A stretch of DNA of 64,000 nucleotides from Halomonas citrativorans (GCF_900163645.1 NZ_FUKM01000063.1:51990-115989); one strand, 5' to 3'. Counted from the stretch's first letter, positions 18,134 through 26,948 are shown. A program made the numbers and translations. Notes: generated by a model from the letters alone, not told the origin.

Positions 18134-18164
18134 TTGACCCGCAACCACGGGGTGGTGCTAGTAT
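18134..18164 (+). promoter_or_regulatory. Candidate doeA promoter with internal palindrome
   Basis: TTGACC (18134-18139) and an extended -10 TGCTAGTAT (TAGTAT 18159-18164) are separated by 19 bp. Between them lies the inverted repeat ACCAC-GGG-GTGGT (18144-18156), a good place for a regulator to block polymerase. It is about 120 bp upstream of doeA. The long spacer and lack of data keep confidence low. Confidence 0.35.
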
Positions 18165-18282
18165 CGGGCTAAGACGACATTGGCAAGCCTTCAATGGCGG
18201 TAGCCTGGTCGCCCTTGTGCCCCGTTGCTTGGCGTAAAAAACGCGCACCGGTTCTTGGTGATCTTTGATGGTGAGTTGCCCG

Positions 18283-19482
18283 ATGACTCAGGTTTCCCTG
18301 CCCTTTACGCGTGAAGAGTATGCACAGCGCTTGTGGAAGGTGCGTGCTGAAATGGCCGGCCGCGGCATTGATGTATTGATCGTCAGTGATCCGTCGAATA
18401 TGGCATGGCTGACCGGCTACGACGGCTGGTCATTCTACGTACACCAATGTGTACTGGTTGGCCTGGAAGGCGAGCCGGTATGGTTTGGGCGTCGTATGGA
18501 CGCTAACGGCGCACTGCGCACCTGTTGGATTGACCCAGTCAATATTACTTATTACCCGGATTACTACGTTCAAAATCCGGATATGCACCCGATGGATTAT
18601 CTGGCGCAGTCGATCTTGCCTGATCGCGGCTGGCATACCGGCGTAGTGGGTATGGAGATGGATAACTACTATTTCACCGCCAAAGCCTACCAGAGTCTGC
18701 TACGTGAGCTGCCCCACGCGCGTTTTATCGACGCCAATGCACTGGTGAACTGGTGCCGGGCAATCAAGTCGCCTCAGGAAATCGCCTATATGCGCATTGC
18801 CGGCAAGATTGTTGAAGGCATGCACTCGCGTATTCTGGAAGTCATCGAGCCGGGGCTTCCCAAGAGCAAGCTGGTCTCGGAAATCTACCGGGTGGGGATA
18901 GAAGGCTTTTTCGATGAAAACGGGAAAGTGTATGGTGGTGACTACCCTGCCATTGTCCCCATGCTGCCAACCGGTAAAGATGCCGCTGCTCCACATTTGA
19001 CCTGGGACGATACGCCGTTTCGTGAAGGCGAGGGCACGTTCTTTGAGATTGCCGGGGTGTTTAAGCGCTATCACGCGCCCATGTCGCGTACCGTATTTCT
19101 GGGACGACCGCCGACCGACTTCATTCGTGCTGAATCGGCCCTTCTTGAAGGTATCGAAAACGGTTTGGAAGTTGCTAAGCCGGGAAATAGAACGGCGGAT
19201 ATTGCCATGGCGCTAGGTGCGGCGATGGATAAATACGGTTTTGACCGCGGTGGCGCACGCTGCGGTTACCCCATCGGTATTTCGTACCCGCCGGACTGGG
19301 GCGAACGCACCATGAGTCTGCGTCCCTCGGATGAGTCCATCCTGCAACCTGGTATGACCTTTCATTTTATGCCTGGGCTTTGGGTGGACGATTGGGGGCT
19401 GGAAATTACCGAAAGTATCCTGATTACTGAAACAGGCTGCGAGACGCTGGCCAACTTCCCGCGGCAGTTATTTGTTAAATGA
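18283..19482 (+). CDS. doeA: Ectoine hydrolase (M24 peptidase-like)
   Basis: DoeA (EutD) opens the ring of ectoine to give N-alpha-acetyl-L-2,4-diaminobutyrate, the first step of ectoine degradation. The protein has the creatinase/prolidase fold: an N-terminal domain (SDPSNMAWLTGYDGWSFYVH) and a C-terminal M24 domain (GGDYPAIVPMLPTGKDAAAPH, FFEIAGVFKRYHAPMSRT, and GMTFHFMPGLWVDDWGLEI). From ATG 18283 it is 399 aa, the length I recall for H. elongata DoeA; two in-frame upstream starts at 18265 lack advantage, whereas GGTGAG precedes 18283. It leads the doeA-doeB-doeX run. Confidence 0.93.
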   Translation: MTQVSLPFTREEYAQRLWKVRAEMAGRGIDVLIVSDPSNMAWLTGYDGWSFYVHQCVLVGLEGEPVWFGRRMDANGALRTCWIDPVNITYYPDYYVQNPDMHPMDYLAQSILPDRGWHTGVVGMEMDNYYFTAKAYQSLLRELPHARFIDANALVNWCRAIKSPQEIAYMRIAGKIVEGMHSRILEVIEPGLPKSKLVSEIYRVGIEGFFDENGKVYGGDYPAIVPMLPTGKDAAAPHLTWDDTPFREGEGTFFEIAGVFKRYHAPMSRTVFLGRPPTDFIRAESALLEGIENGLEVAKPGNRTADIAMALGAAMDKYGFDRGGARCGYPIGISYPPDWGERTMSLRPSDESILQPGMTFHFMPGLWVDDWGLEITESILITETGCETLANFPRQLFVK

Positions 19483-19484
19483 TG

Positions 19485-19514
19485 ATAAGTCGTTAAAGAA
19501 TAAGCCGTTAAGTA
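19485..19514. repeat. Two 15-bp tandem units in the doeA-doeB spacer
   Basis: ATAAGTCGTTAAAGA (19485-19499) is followed at once by ATAAGCCGTTAAGTA (19500-19514), 12 of 15 bases equal. They fill most of the 50-bp spacer between the doeA stop and the doeB Shine-Dalgarno. Confidence 0.65.
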
Positions 19515-19532
19515 ACTGATTAAGGAGTCGTT

Positions 19533-20549
19533 ATGACCCTGCGACCAAGCCCGATTTCCGCGACTGTCGACTTTGATGCTGACGGCGTGCAGCACGGTTT
19601 TTTAAAGCTGCCTATCTCCACCGATATCTCGGCCTGGGGGGCGGTAATGATCCCGATTACTGTGGTGAAAAATGGCGAAGGCCCCACGGCGCTATTAACC
19701 GGCGGCAACCATGGCGACGAATACGAAGGCATTACCTCGCTGCTCAAGCTAGCCAACGCGCTTACCGCAGAGGACGTCAGTGGGCGGGTGATTATCGTGC
19801 CGTGCATGAATACGCCCGCCGTTATGGCAGGCAAGCGGACATCGCCGATGGATAAGGGCAATCTTAACCGCAGCTTCCCCGGTGACCCCAACGGCAGCGT
19901 AACGCTGCAAATTGCCGACTACTTTACCCGCGTTTTGGTGCCCATGAGCGATGTGGTGCTGGACCTACACTCCGGTGGCCGCACGCTGGATATTCTGCCG
20001 TTCGGTGCTTCTCATGTGCTTGATGATAAAGCCCAGCAACAGGCCGCGCTGGAAGGCGCCAAAGCGTTTGGCGCGCCTTACGCCATGGTGATGTTTGAGC
20101 TGGATGCCGAAAAACTCTTCGATACTGCCTGCGAGCGCCAAGGCAAGGTGTTTGTGGCCACAGAACTTGGCGGTGGTGGCACCTCCACGCCACAAAGTAT
20201 GGCGATTACCGAGCGCGGCGTACGTAACTTTCTGATCCATTACGGCCTGCTAGAGGGTGAGGTGGATATGCCGCAAGGCGGCCAGGTCTATCTCGACATG
20301 CCTGACGCCAGCTGCTACGTACAGAGCCAGCACTCCGGCGTACTTGAGCTTTGCGTGGCGCTGGGCGATGCCGTGACCAAAGGGCAGGTGTTGGCTTACG
20401 TGTACGATATGACCCGTACCGGTAGCGAGCCGGTTGCTTACCGCGCCGAACGCGATGGCATTTTGATGGCCCGGCGCGCCCCGGCCCTGGTCAATATGGG
20501 GGACACCATTGCGGTGATTGCCGATGTTGTCGACCGCCTGGAGGCATAG
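19533..20549 (+). CDS. doeB: N-alpha-acetyl-L-2,4-diaminobutyrate deacetylase
   Basis: DoeB (EutE) removes the acetyl group from the DoeA product, giving L-2,4-diaminobutyrate. It belongs to the zinc-dependent succinylglutamate desuccinylase/aspartoacylase family: metal ligands His and Glu in TGGNHGDEYEG (near residue 70) and a third His in VLDLHSGGRT (near 147). A catalytic Glu appears in VATELGGGG. The C-terminal part (YRAERDGILMARRAPALVNMGD) is the usual beta domain. At 338 aa it has normal length. AAGGAG lies 7 bp before the ATG. It sits 50 bp after doeA and 8 bp before doeX. Confidence 0.93.
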   Translation: MTLRPSPISATVDFDADGVQHGFLKLPISTDISAWGAVMIPITVVKNGEGPTALLTGGNHGDEYEGITSLLKLANALTAEDVSGRVIIVPCMNTPAVMAGKRTSPMDKGNLNRSFPGDPNGSVTLQIADYFTRVLVPMSDVVLDLHSGGRTLDILPFGASHVLDDKAQQQAALEGAKAFGAPYAMVMFELDAEKLFDTACERQGKVFVATELGGGGTSTPQSMAITERGVRNFLIHYGLLEGEVDMPQGGQVYLDMPDASCYVQSQHSGVLELCVALGDAVTKGQVLAYVYDMTRTGSEPVAYRAERDGILMARRAPALVNMGDTIAVIADVVDRLEA

Positions 20550-20557
20550 CCTAAGGC

Positions 20558-21040
20558 ATGATGAAACTCGACCGTTTTGATCTTAAAATTCTCGATATCC
20601 TCTCCCGTGATGGGCGGATCACCAAGTCCAAACTGGCCGAGGCGATTAACCTCTCGGTCAGCCCCTGCTGGGAGCGGGTTAAACGCCTGGAAAAAGCCGG
20701 GGTCATTCAGGGCTATACCGCGCGGGTCAATGCCGATGTACTGGTGCCGCGCAACCCTGTGTGGGTGCAAATTGAGCTTACAGCCCACAACGCCGCAAGC
20801 TTTGCGCGCTTTGAAGCTTTGGTCATGGATACGCCAGAGGTCACCGAATGTGTCGCCGTCGGCGGTGGGGTCGATTATCTGGTGAAGTTTGAAGCCCGCA
20901 CGATTGATAGCTACCAGCGGCTCATGGATAAATGGCTGGTATCCGAAGCGGGCATTGAGCGTTACTTCACCTATATCGTGACCAAAACGGTTAAGCGTCA
21001 GCCGATTGGTATTGATGTGGAGGGTACAGGCGTTGTGTGA
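20558..21040 (+). CDS. doeX: Lrp/AsnC family regulator of ectoine degradation
   Basis: A 160-residue AsnC/Lrp protein with an N-terminal HTH (residues 5-60, FDLKILDILSRDGRITKSKL) and a C-terminal RAM ligand-binding domain (residues 70-150, with VTECVAVGGGVDYLVK). It lies 8 bp after doeB, so it is co-transcribed with doeAB as in Halomonas elongata, where DoeX is the proposed local regulator of the doe genes. Lrp-type proteins usually sense amino acids; diaminobutyrate or an acetylated form is a reasonable effector here but this is inference. It ends 12 bp before the convergent diguanylate cyclase gene. Confidence 0.9.
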   Translation: MMKLDRFDLKILDILSRDGRITKSKLAEAINLSVSPCWERVKRLEKAGVIQGYTARVNADVLVPRNPVWVQIELTAHNAASFARFEALVMDTPEVTECVAVGGGVDYLVKFEARTIDSYQRLMDKWLVSEAGIERYFTYIVTKTVKRQPIGIDVEGTGVV

Positions 21041-21052
21041 CGGATCAGCCTA

Positions 21053-22255
21053 TTAAGTTACTGAGTTGCCCATTTCTATAGTGCTATTGAAATGTCGCTC
21101 ACGGACCCGGTTTCGACCTTCATGTTTTGCGTCATATAATGCCTGATCAGCCGCCTGAATCAACTTGTTGAGCTCATCCATAGGAGGAGTAGGGCTAGTA
21201 CACACCCCCGCACTCACGGTAACGATGCCAAAGCTTGACTGAGTGTGGGAAATGGCAAGGTTGGCGACGTTTGCCCGTATCCTGTCAGCCAGTATTAAAG
21301 CGTTATGATTAGTACTATTACGTATTGAGCGTAAAACCAGAAATTCTTCGCCCCCAAAGCGGCACACTATATCCTCCGATGTACACACGTCGCGAATAGC
21401 CTCTGCAACTGCTTGTAGGCAGCGGTCTCCACCCGCATGCCCATAGTGATCGTTAAATGCTTTGAAATAGTCCACGTCTACAATCACAACAGCAATATGC
21501 TCTTGTGAAGCGCATTTTTGTAATAGCAATGCTGAGTTCCGGGCGAGGCCTCTACGGTTAGATAGCCCTGTTAGCGGATCTATATTGGAAATCCGTTCCA
21601 GGTCTGCATTGCGTTCAGCAAGTTCGGAACGTAACAGGTCAGTATTAATATTCTGCAGGTATAGGCGTAGCGACTCAGCGGAGAAACGATAGTTGGCCAT
21701 TAACGTCAGCACTACAGCGGGGATGCCAAAAGCCAAGTGGTTGACCACGTACTCAAGATTAGCGCCGGGTAGAAACCAGATAGTGGTGTAAAGGCAAATG
21801 CACACAAATAATGAGCCATAGATGCTGTATTCAAACGGCGGCGTCAGAACAATGGTAAGAACCAGTTGGAAAATCAGGCCAGCATAAAAATAATGAAGCA
21901 CGCGTGGATTTTCCGATCCCAGCAGCGCTATACACCAAACTGCCGTTCCCAAAACGACGACTACTACGCTTGCAAGCTCTTTACGGCGAATGGAAGCGGG
22001 ACGTTTGTAATAGGCAAACAAGAAAATGGTAAGTGGTCCAATGATTAATATGCGTAACAATAGAGATCTAAAGGTGATATCGGGCAGTATATAGATATCC
22101 ACCAACGTGTAAGAAAAGTAAAAAATTGCCAAGAGCGTAGTGACCACGGTCAGCGAGTATAGACGCTCGTCGTGACGATCTACGTCGTACTTTTTCCGAA
22201 CTGTTGTGCCATTAATTTGTTGGGAAAGCTGCTTAAAGTAAGGAAGTTGATACAC
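21053..22255 (-). CDS. Membrane-bound diguanylate cyclase (GGDEF)
   Basis: A 400-residue protein with six hydrophobic segments (about residues 35-200) and a C-terminal GGDEF domain (about 225-390). The active-site loop reads CRFGGEEF, so it should make cyclic di-GMP. The inhibitory RxxD site expected just before the loop reads TSED: the Arg is missing, so product inhibition is probably weak. The start is GTG with AAGGGGAGC upstream. It is inserted, on the opposite strand, between doeX and doeC. It has no known role in ectoine use; the membrane part resembles small unnamed sensor domains. Confidence 0.88.
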   Translation of the reverse strand: MYQLPYFKQLSQQINGTTVRKKYDVDRHDERLYSLTVVTTLLAIFYFSYTLVDIYILPDITFRSLLLRILIIGPLTIFLFAYYKRPASIRRKELASVVVVVLGTAVWCIALLGSENPRVLHYFYAGLIFQLVLTIVLTPPFEYSIYGSLFVCICLYTTIWFLPGANLEYVVNHLAFGIPAVVLTLMANYRFSAESLRLYLQNINTDLLRSELAERNADLERISNIDPLTGLSNRRGLARNSALLLQKCASQEHIAVVIVDVDYFKAFNDHYGHAGGDRCLQAVAEAIRDVCTSEDIVCRFGGEEFLVLRSIRNSTNHNALILADRIRANVANLAISHTQSSFGIVTVSAGVCTSPTPPMDELNKLIQAADQALYDAKHEGRNRVRERHFNSTIEMGNSVT

Positions 22256-22676
22256 AACGCTCCCCTTGGCCCGGTAGAGCTGGCATTACGCGATCTTTAC
22301 AGGGGTAAGATCTTAAAACCAGTCGTTTTAGCAGGGTAGGCCATAGCGTAAGGTGAAGTTTATTTAAAACCGACGTGGCATTATCGGCCATTTTTGTTGA
22401 AAGGGTAGGTATACCACAACATAACGAATGTTTAGACTTCTTTAGGTATCGCCTTTGTCAGTTAGTCTCGGTTTGGCGGCAAGCGCCAAAAAAAACTGCT
22501 GTAAACGCGGTTTAGACAAAAAAAACCAAGCTAAACCACTTCGCTTTCAAAAACACTTCGTGCGTCTTCTCCCTTACGCTAGGCACATCGAAAGGATCGA
22601 CCAAAAGCCGATCTCTTCAATCGTCAACGTGTAACGGTTTGTCGCCGGTTAATGGCTTCAACCAGGGGAGGTGCCC
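22256..22676. other. Intergenic regulatory stretch between diguanylate cyclase gene and doeC
   Basis: A 421-bp divergent spacer without an ORF, notably AT-rich. It holds a 7-bp hairpin TTTGGCG / CGCCAAA (22472-22478 and 22484-22490) followed by eight A residues, and a separate inverted repeat GGTTTAG / CTAAACC (22509-22515 and 22531-22537) around an A-tract. Promoters for both flanking genes must lie here. The A-tracts and dyads would suit an Lrp-type regulator such as DoeX, but no site can be assigned. Confidence 0.5.
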
Positions 22677-24173
22677 ATGACCACACTATCGACCACGCTG
22701 GTTAAACGGCTAGAAGATCCGCGCCTGTTTCGCCAGTACGCTTATGTGAATGGCAAGTGGACGCATGGGGAAGGTGGCCGTGAAGAAGCGGTGTATGACC
22801 CGGCAACCAACGAAGCTATCGGGCATATTCCTCTGCTTGAAGCCGAGCAGATTACCGCAGCGGTGGATGCCGCTGAGTCAGCCTTTGTTCACTGGCGCGC
22901 ACTGCGTGCCGATGAGCGCTGCGAGCGCCTGCTGGCTTGGTACGATTTGATTCAGGCCAACCGCGAAGACCTGGCGACCATCATGACGCTGGAGCAGGGA
23001 AAACCGCTGCCCGATGCACGGGGCGAAGTAGAGTACGGAGCAAGTTTCGTGCGCTGGTTTGCGGAAGAGGGTAAGCGCACTTACGGGGAAACGATTCCCA
23101 GCCATATCCCTAATGCCTCGCTGGGCACTATTAAAGAGCCTGTTGGTATTGCCGCGATGATTACGCCGTGGAATTTTCCGCTGGCAATGATTACCCGTAA
23201 AGCGGCGGCCGCGCTGGCTGCTGGCTGCCCGGTGATTGTGAAACCGGCCAATGAAACGCCTTTTTCAGCGCTGGCGCTGGCAGAATTAGCCGAGCGGGCA
23301 GGCATACCGGACGGTATCTTTAACGTTGTCTTGGGTGAGCCTGCCGAGGTTTCTAAGATACTGTGCAGCGAGCCACGTATCCGGGCGCTGTCGTTTACCG
23401 GCTCCACCCGCGTTGGCCGTCTGTTAATGGAGCAAAGTGCTGGGACCGTTAAGCGCCTTTCACTGGAGTTGGGCGGTAATGCGCCGTTTATCGTCGGGCC
23501 GGATATGGACCCTAAAGAGGCGGCTTATGCGGCGGTAGACGCCAAGTTTCAAACGGCGGGGCAGGACTGTTTGGCGGCCAACCGGATTCTGGTGCACGAA
23601 TCCATTCATGACGCCTTTGTTGAGCAGTTTACCGAGCGCATGGCGGCATTAACCGTCGGAAATGGTTTGCAGGGCGAGATCGATCTCGGCCCGCTGATTC
23701 ACCGCCAGGCCGTAGAGAAGGCCGCCGCGATTGTTGATGATGCGATTTCTCGGGGCGCCACGCTGGTGATGGGAGACCAGAACCAAGCGCCGGGCGAAAA
23801 CTTCTTTATGCCGGTGTTGCTAACAGGCGTAACGCCACAAATGAAAGTGTGGCGGGAAGAGAATTTTGCCCCGGTGGCCGGGATTACCGCTTATTCGAGC
23901 GACGAAGAGGTCATTGAGCTTGCCAATGATACCGAGTATGGCTTGGCGGCCTATGTGTATACCCATGATATTCGGCGGATATGGAAGCTGATGCGTGGGC
24001 TGGAGTACGGCATGGTCAGTGTAAACTCCGTCAAGATGACCGGCCCGCCGGTGCCCTTTGGCGGCGTGAAGCAGTCTGGCCTTGGCCGTGAGGGCGGCTC
24101 CACCGGTATCGACGAGTATCTCGAAACCAAGTATTACTGTCTGGGAGCGCTTGGATCGGTCTCGGGAAGCTAG
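22677..24173 (+). CDS. doeC: Aldehyde dehydrogenase of ectoine degradation (aspartate-semialdehyde dehydrogenase)
   Basis: A 498-residue NAD(P)-dependent aldehyde dehydrogenase close to the GabD type. Motifs are MITPWNFPLAM near residue 160, the Rossmann-type FTGSTRVGR near 240, the catalytic Glu in LELGGNAPF near 263, and the catalytic Cys in AGQDCLAANR near 297. In ectoine degradation DoeC oxidises aspartate semialdehyde to aspartate; that role is assigned from the adjacent doeD and doeAB. GGGGAGG precedes ATG 22677; an in-frame GTG 6 bp earlier is inside that site. The doeD gene follows 88 bp later, so they are probably co-transcribed. Confidence 0.88.
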   Translation: MTTLSTTLVKRLEDPRLFRQYAYVNGKWTHGEGGREEAVYDPATNEAIGHIPLLEAEQITAAVDAAESAFVHWRALRADERCERLLAWYDLIQANREDLATIMTLEQGKPLPDARGEVEYGASFVRWFAEEGKRTYGETIPSHIPNASLGTIKEPVGIAAMITPWNFPLAMITRKAAAALAAGCPVIVKPANETPFSALALAELAERAGIPDGIFNVVLGEPAEVSKILCSEPRIRALSFTGSTRVGRLLMEQSAGTVKRLSLELGGNAPFIVGPDMDPKEAAYAAVDAKFQTAGQDCLAANRILVHESIHDAFVEQFTERMAALTVGNGLQGEIDLGPLIHRQAVEKAAAIVDDAISRGATLVMGDQNQAPGENFFMPVLLTGVTPQMKVWREENFAPVAGITAYSSDEEVIELANDTEYGLAAYVYTHDIRRIWKLMRGLEYGMVSVNSVKMTGPPVPFGGVKQSGLGREGGSTGIDEYLETKYYCLGALGSVSGS

Positions 24174-24220
24174 CTGCGCTGATGGTATAAAAATTTACGT
24201 TGTTACTAATTTTTTAAAAT

Positions 24221-24238
24221 CTTCCTGACTGTAGGAAG
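24221..24238 (+). other. Small hairpin in the doeC-doeD spacer
   Basis: CTTCCT-GACTGT-AGGAAG forms a 6-bp stem, followed by a short GTTTATT. It is too weak to be called a terminator but could tune expression of doeD relative to doeC or stabilise mRNA ends. Confidence 0.3.
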
Positions 24239-24261
24239 GTTTATTGTACAGAGAGAACGTT

Positions 24262-25695
24262 ATGAGCCAACATCAGGATCTGATCGAACGCGACCGCAAA
24301 GTCACTTTTCACGCCTCTACCCACCTGCGTGACTTCGCCCATGGCGATGCGCCGGGCCGTGTGATTACTGGCGGTAAAGGCATCAATATTGTGGATAAGG
24401 ATGGCCGCGAATTTATCGACGGCTTTGCCGGGCTTTACTGCGTCAATATCGGTTATGGCCGCACGGAAATTGCCGAAGCCATTTACAAGCAGGCGATGGA
24501 GCTCTCTTACTACCACACCTATGTAGGTCACTCGAACGAGCCGCAGATCGCGCTTTCTGAGCGTATTCTGAAAATCGCTGGCATGAACATGTCCAAGGTC
24601 TACTACGGCATGTCGGGCAGTGACGCTAATGAAACCCAGTTGAAAATTGTGCGTTACTACAACAACGTACTCGACCGCCCGCAGAAGAAAAAAGTCATCT
24701 CGCGTATGCGCGGCTACCATGGTTCGGGCATTGCCTCTGGTTCATTGACCGGTCTGAAGGCGTTTCATGACCACTTTGACCTGCCGATTGATACCATTCG
24801 TCATACTGAAGCACCGCACTACTACCTGCGTGCCGCCGAGCAGCACGGTATGACGGAGCTTGAGTTTTCCTCCTTCTGTGCCGACAAGCTGGAAGCGATG
24901 ATTCTCGAAGAAGGCCCGGATACGGTGGCTGCGTTTATCGGCGAGCCGGTGTTGGGCACAGGCGGTATCGTACCGCCGCCCGAAGGTTACTGGGACGCGA
25001 TTCAGGCGGTGTTGGCCAAGTACGATGTGCTGTTGATTGCCGATGAAGTGGTATGTGGCTTTGGACGTACCGGCTCTGATTTTGGTAGCCACCACTACAA
25101 CATGAAGCCGGACCTGGTCACGATTGCTAAAGGCCTGACCAGCGCCTATCAGCCGCTTTCTGGTGTGATTGTGGGCGAAAAAGTATGGCAAGTGCTTGAG
25201 CAGGGCACGGGTGAGTTTGGCCCAATCGGTCACGGTTGGACCTACTCTGGCCACGCGCTGGGCTGTGCCGCCGGTATTGCCAACCTGGATATCATCGAGC
25301 GTGAAAACCTGGTGGGCAACGCGGCTGAAACCGGTGCCTACTTCCAGGCGCAGCTTAAGGCCACGTTTGAAGGTCATCCGCTCTTGGGGGATGTACGCGG
25401 TGTTGGCTTAATGGCCGCGCTTGAGTTCTCACCGGATGCCAAGCAGCGCTTGCACTTTGACCCCGCCCTCAAAGTGGGCCCGCGAGTGGCCGCCGCCGCC
25501 ATGGAAGAGAACCTGATTGCTCGCGCCATGCCCCAAGGTGACATTTTAGGTTTTGCGCCTCCGCTGACCATTAACCGCGCAGAAGTTGATGACGTGATTG
25601 GCCGTGCCAAGCGCGCCATTGACCGGGTAACCGATGAACTTACCCGCTCAGGCGATTTAAAAGCGGGCCACCAGGAAGCTGCGTTTACGATTTAA
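24262..25695 (+). CDS. doeD: L-2,4-diaminobutyrate transaminase
   Basis: A 477-residue class III PLP aminotransferase. DoeD converts L-2,4-diaminobutyrate to aspartate semialdehyde, linking DoeB to DoeC. Visible features include GYHGSGIASGSLTG near residue 155, the PLP-contacting Asp in LLIADEVVCGFGRTG near 255, the Schiff-base Lys in TIAKGLTSAYQPLSG near 288, and GHGWTYSGH. ATG 24262 (MSQHQD) is preferred over an upstream ATG because of AGAGAG placed 8 bp before it. Last gene of the doe cluster; a strong terminator follows at 25716. Confidence 0.9.
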   Translation: MSQHQDLIERDRKVTFHASTHLRDFAHGDAPGRVITGGKGINIVDKDGREFIDGFAGLYCVNIGYGRTEIAEAIYKQAMELSYYHTYVGHSNEPQIALSERILKIAGMNMSKVYYGMSGSDANETQLKIVRYYNNVLDRPQKKKVISRMRGYHGSGIASGSLTGLKAFHDHFDLPIDTIRHTEAPHYYLRAAEQHGMTELEFSSFCADKLEAMILEEGPDTVAAFIGEPVLGTGGIVPPPEGYWDAIQAVLAKYDVLLIADEVVCGFGRTGSDFGSHHYNMKPDLVTIAKGLTSAYQPLSGVIVGEKVWQVLEQGTGEFGPIGHGWTYSGHALGCAAGIANLDIIERENLVGNAAETGAYFQAQLKATFEGHPLLGDVRGVGLMAALEFSPDAKQRLHFDPALKVGPRVAAAAMEENLIARAMPQGDILGFAPPLTINRAEVDDVIGRAKRAIDRVTDELTRSGDLKAGHQEAAFTI

Positions 25696-25715
25696 TGAAA
25701 AGACACTGATCTTGT

Positions 25716-25756
25716 AACGCCGCTGCTCATTTATGCAGCGGCGTTTTTGTTTTTTG
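25716..25756 (+). terminator. Intrinsic terminator of doeCD
   Basis: An 11-bp perfect stem AACGCCGCTGC / GCAGCGGCGTT (25716-25726, 25735-25745) with an 8-nt loop, followed by TTTTTGTTTTTT. It lies 20 bp after the doeD stop. Confidence 0.9.
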
Positions 25757-25813
25757 GTCGGGCAGCTATGCTACTAACTACAGTAACGGTGAACGGATAC
25801 GTTAGGAGTGGCT

Positions 25814-26506
25814 ATGCAACCGGTATTGGCTTTCGATGTATATGGCACGCTGATTGATACCCAAGGCGTTACGGCGGAACTCGAACGGCGACTTAACGAT
25901 GCCGCCAACGCAGAAGAATTTGCCAAGCGCTGGCGGGAAAAACAGCTTGAGTACAGCTTTCGTCATGCCTTAATGGGCGCTTATGTGCCTTTTTCAGAAT
26001 GCACGAGAGAAGCCCTGGTGTTTACTAGTCGTGCGCTGCAAGCAGGTCTTTCTGGCAATGACCACGACCACCTGATGGATGTATATGCAGAGCTCCCAGC
26101 CTTCCCGGATGTGGTGGATGCGCTTGATCAGTTACGTGATGCGGGCATTCGTTGCGTGGCGTTTTCCAATGGCACGACGGAGGCGGTAACACAGCTGCTG
26201 ATACGTGCCGGCGTAGAAAGCCACATGGATGCGGTGATAAGCGTGGACGATATCAAGCGCTTTAAGCCAGACCCAGCGGTATATAGCTATCTTCGCTCAC
26301 AGCTGGAAGCGCGCCCTGAGCATACCTGGTTAATTTCAAGCAACGCCTTTGATGTGATTGGTGCAACCCATGCCGGGCTGCGAAGTGCCTGGGTGCGACG
26401 TCATTCCGATGCGCCCTTTGATCCCTGGGGCATTGAGCCTGATATGACAGTGCCTGGCCTGGATGCCTTGGCCGAGCGTATTATTTGCCAGGTTGTTAAC
26501 CGATAA
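25814..26506 (+). CDS. (S)-2-haloacid dehalogenase, HAD type II
   Basis: A 230-residue HAD-superfamily enzyme with all type II dehalogenase marks: nucleophile Asp8 in FDVYGTLID, the Arg/Gln segment WREKQLEYS, Ser-Asn in CVAFSNGTTE near 115, Lys in RFKPDPAVY near 150, and SSNAFDVIGA near 173. Such enzymes hydrolyse L-2-haloalkanoic acids to D-hydroxy acids, releasing halide. ATG 25814 is chosen because AGGAG ends 5 bp upstream; a GTG two codons earlier overlaps that site. It follows the doeD terminator and lies 46 bp before the YgiN-like gene. It is the second dehalogenase-type gene in the window. Confidence 0.85.
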   Translation: MQPVLAFDVYGTLIDTQGVTAELERRLNDAANAEEFAKRWREKQLEYSFRHALMGAYVPFSECTREALVFTSRALQAGLSGNDHDHLMDVYAELPAFPDVVDALDQLRDAGIRCVAFSNGTTEAVTQLLIRAGVESHMDAVISVDDIKRFKPDPAVYSYLRSQLEARPEHTWLISSNAFDVIGATHAGLRSAWVRRHSDAPFDPWGIEPDMTVPGLDALAERIICQVVNR

Positions 26507-26552
26507 GAACAAGCCGCATAATGACGTACGATTCATATATCAGGACGCGATC

Positions 26553-26900
26553 ATGTCAGAGAAAATTTACTGTATTGCTGGCTTCAAACCCAAACCAGGC
26601 AAAGAGGAGGCGGTGTTCAAAGCGCTTCAGTCGCTGGAGCCAAACACACACCGGGAAGACGCCTGCATTCACTACACGGTGACCCGTCAGATCGATAACC
26701 CCTTCGCTCAAGGCACCAGCTATCCGATTGTATTCCATGAAATCTGGGCGAGCCGTGAAGAGTTTGAAGCACATTGTCAGCGTAAAGAGATCCAGGACTT
26801 CTTTGCCAAGCACGTTGAATCACCGGATGGCGATATCGAAGATGCCAACGTATGCGTGTATACCGATGAACCGTGGAATTTTGATGCCCCCAAGGTATAA
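26553..26900 (+). CDS. ABM-domain (YgiN-like) quinol monooxygenase family protein
   Basis: A 115-residue dimeric alpha+beta barrel protein of the antibiotic-biosynthesis monooxygenase fold: GFKPKPGKEEAVFKALQSL, CIHYTVTRQ, VFHEIWASREEFEAHCQ. E. coli YgiN oxidises quinols, but the family is broad, so the substrate is open. AGGA lies upstream of the ATG at 26553; a longer frame from 26463 overlaps the dehalogenase and is unlikely. It sits between the haloacid dehalogenase and luxS in the same direction, with short spacers (46 and 48 bp), so the three may form one transcript. Confidence 0.75.
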   Translation: MSEKIYCIAGFKPKPGKEEAVFKALQSLEPNTHREDACIHYTVTRQIDNPFAQGTSYPIVFHEIWASREEFEAHCQRKEIQDFFAKHVESPDGDIEDANVCVYTDEPWNFDAPKV

Positions 26901-26948
26901 CCCCAGCGTGTAGAATGGGCCCACGACACCGATAAGCACGGAGCAAAC

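Noticed and set aside
22472..22498. Hairpin TTTGGCG/CGCCAAA next to an A-tract as a terminator
   Set aside because: The A-tract follows the stem on the plus strand, and on the minus strand the T-tract precedes the stem, so neither orientation gives an intrinsic terminator.
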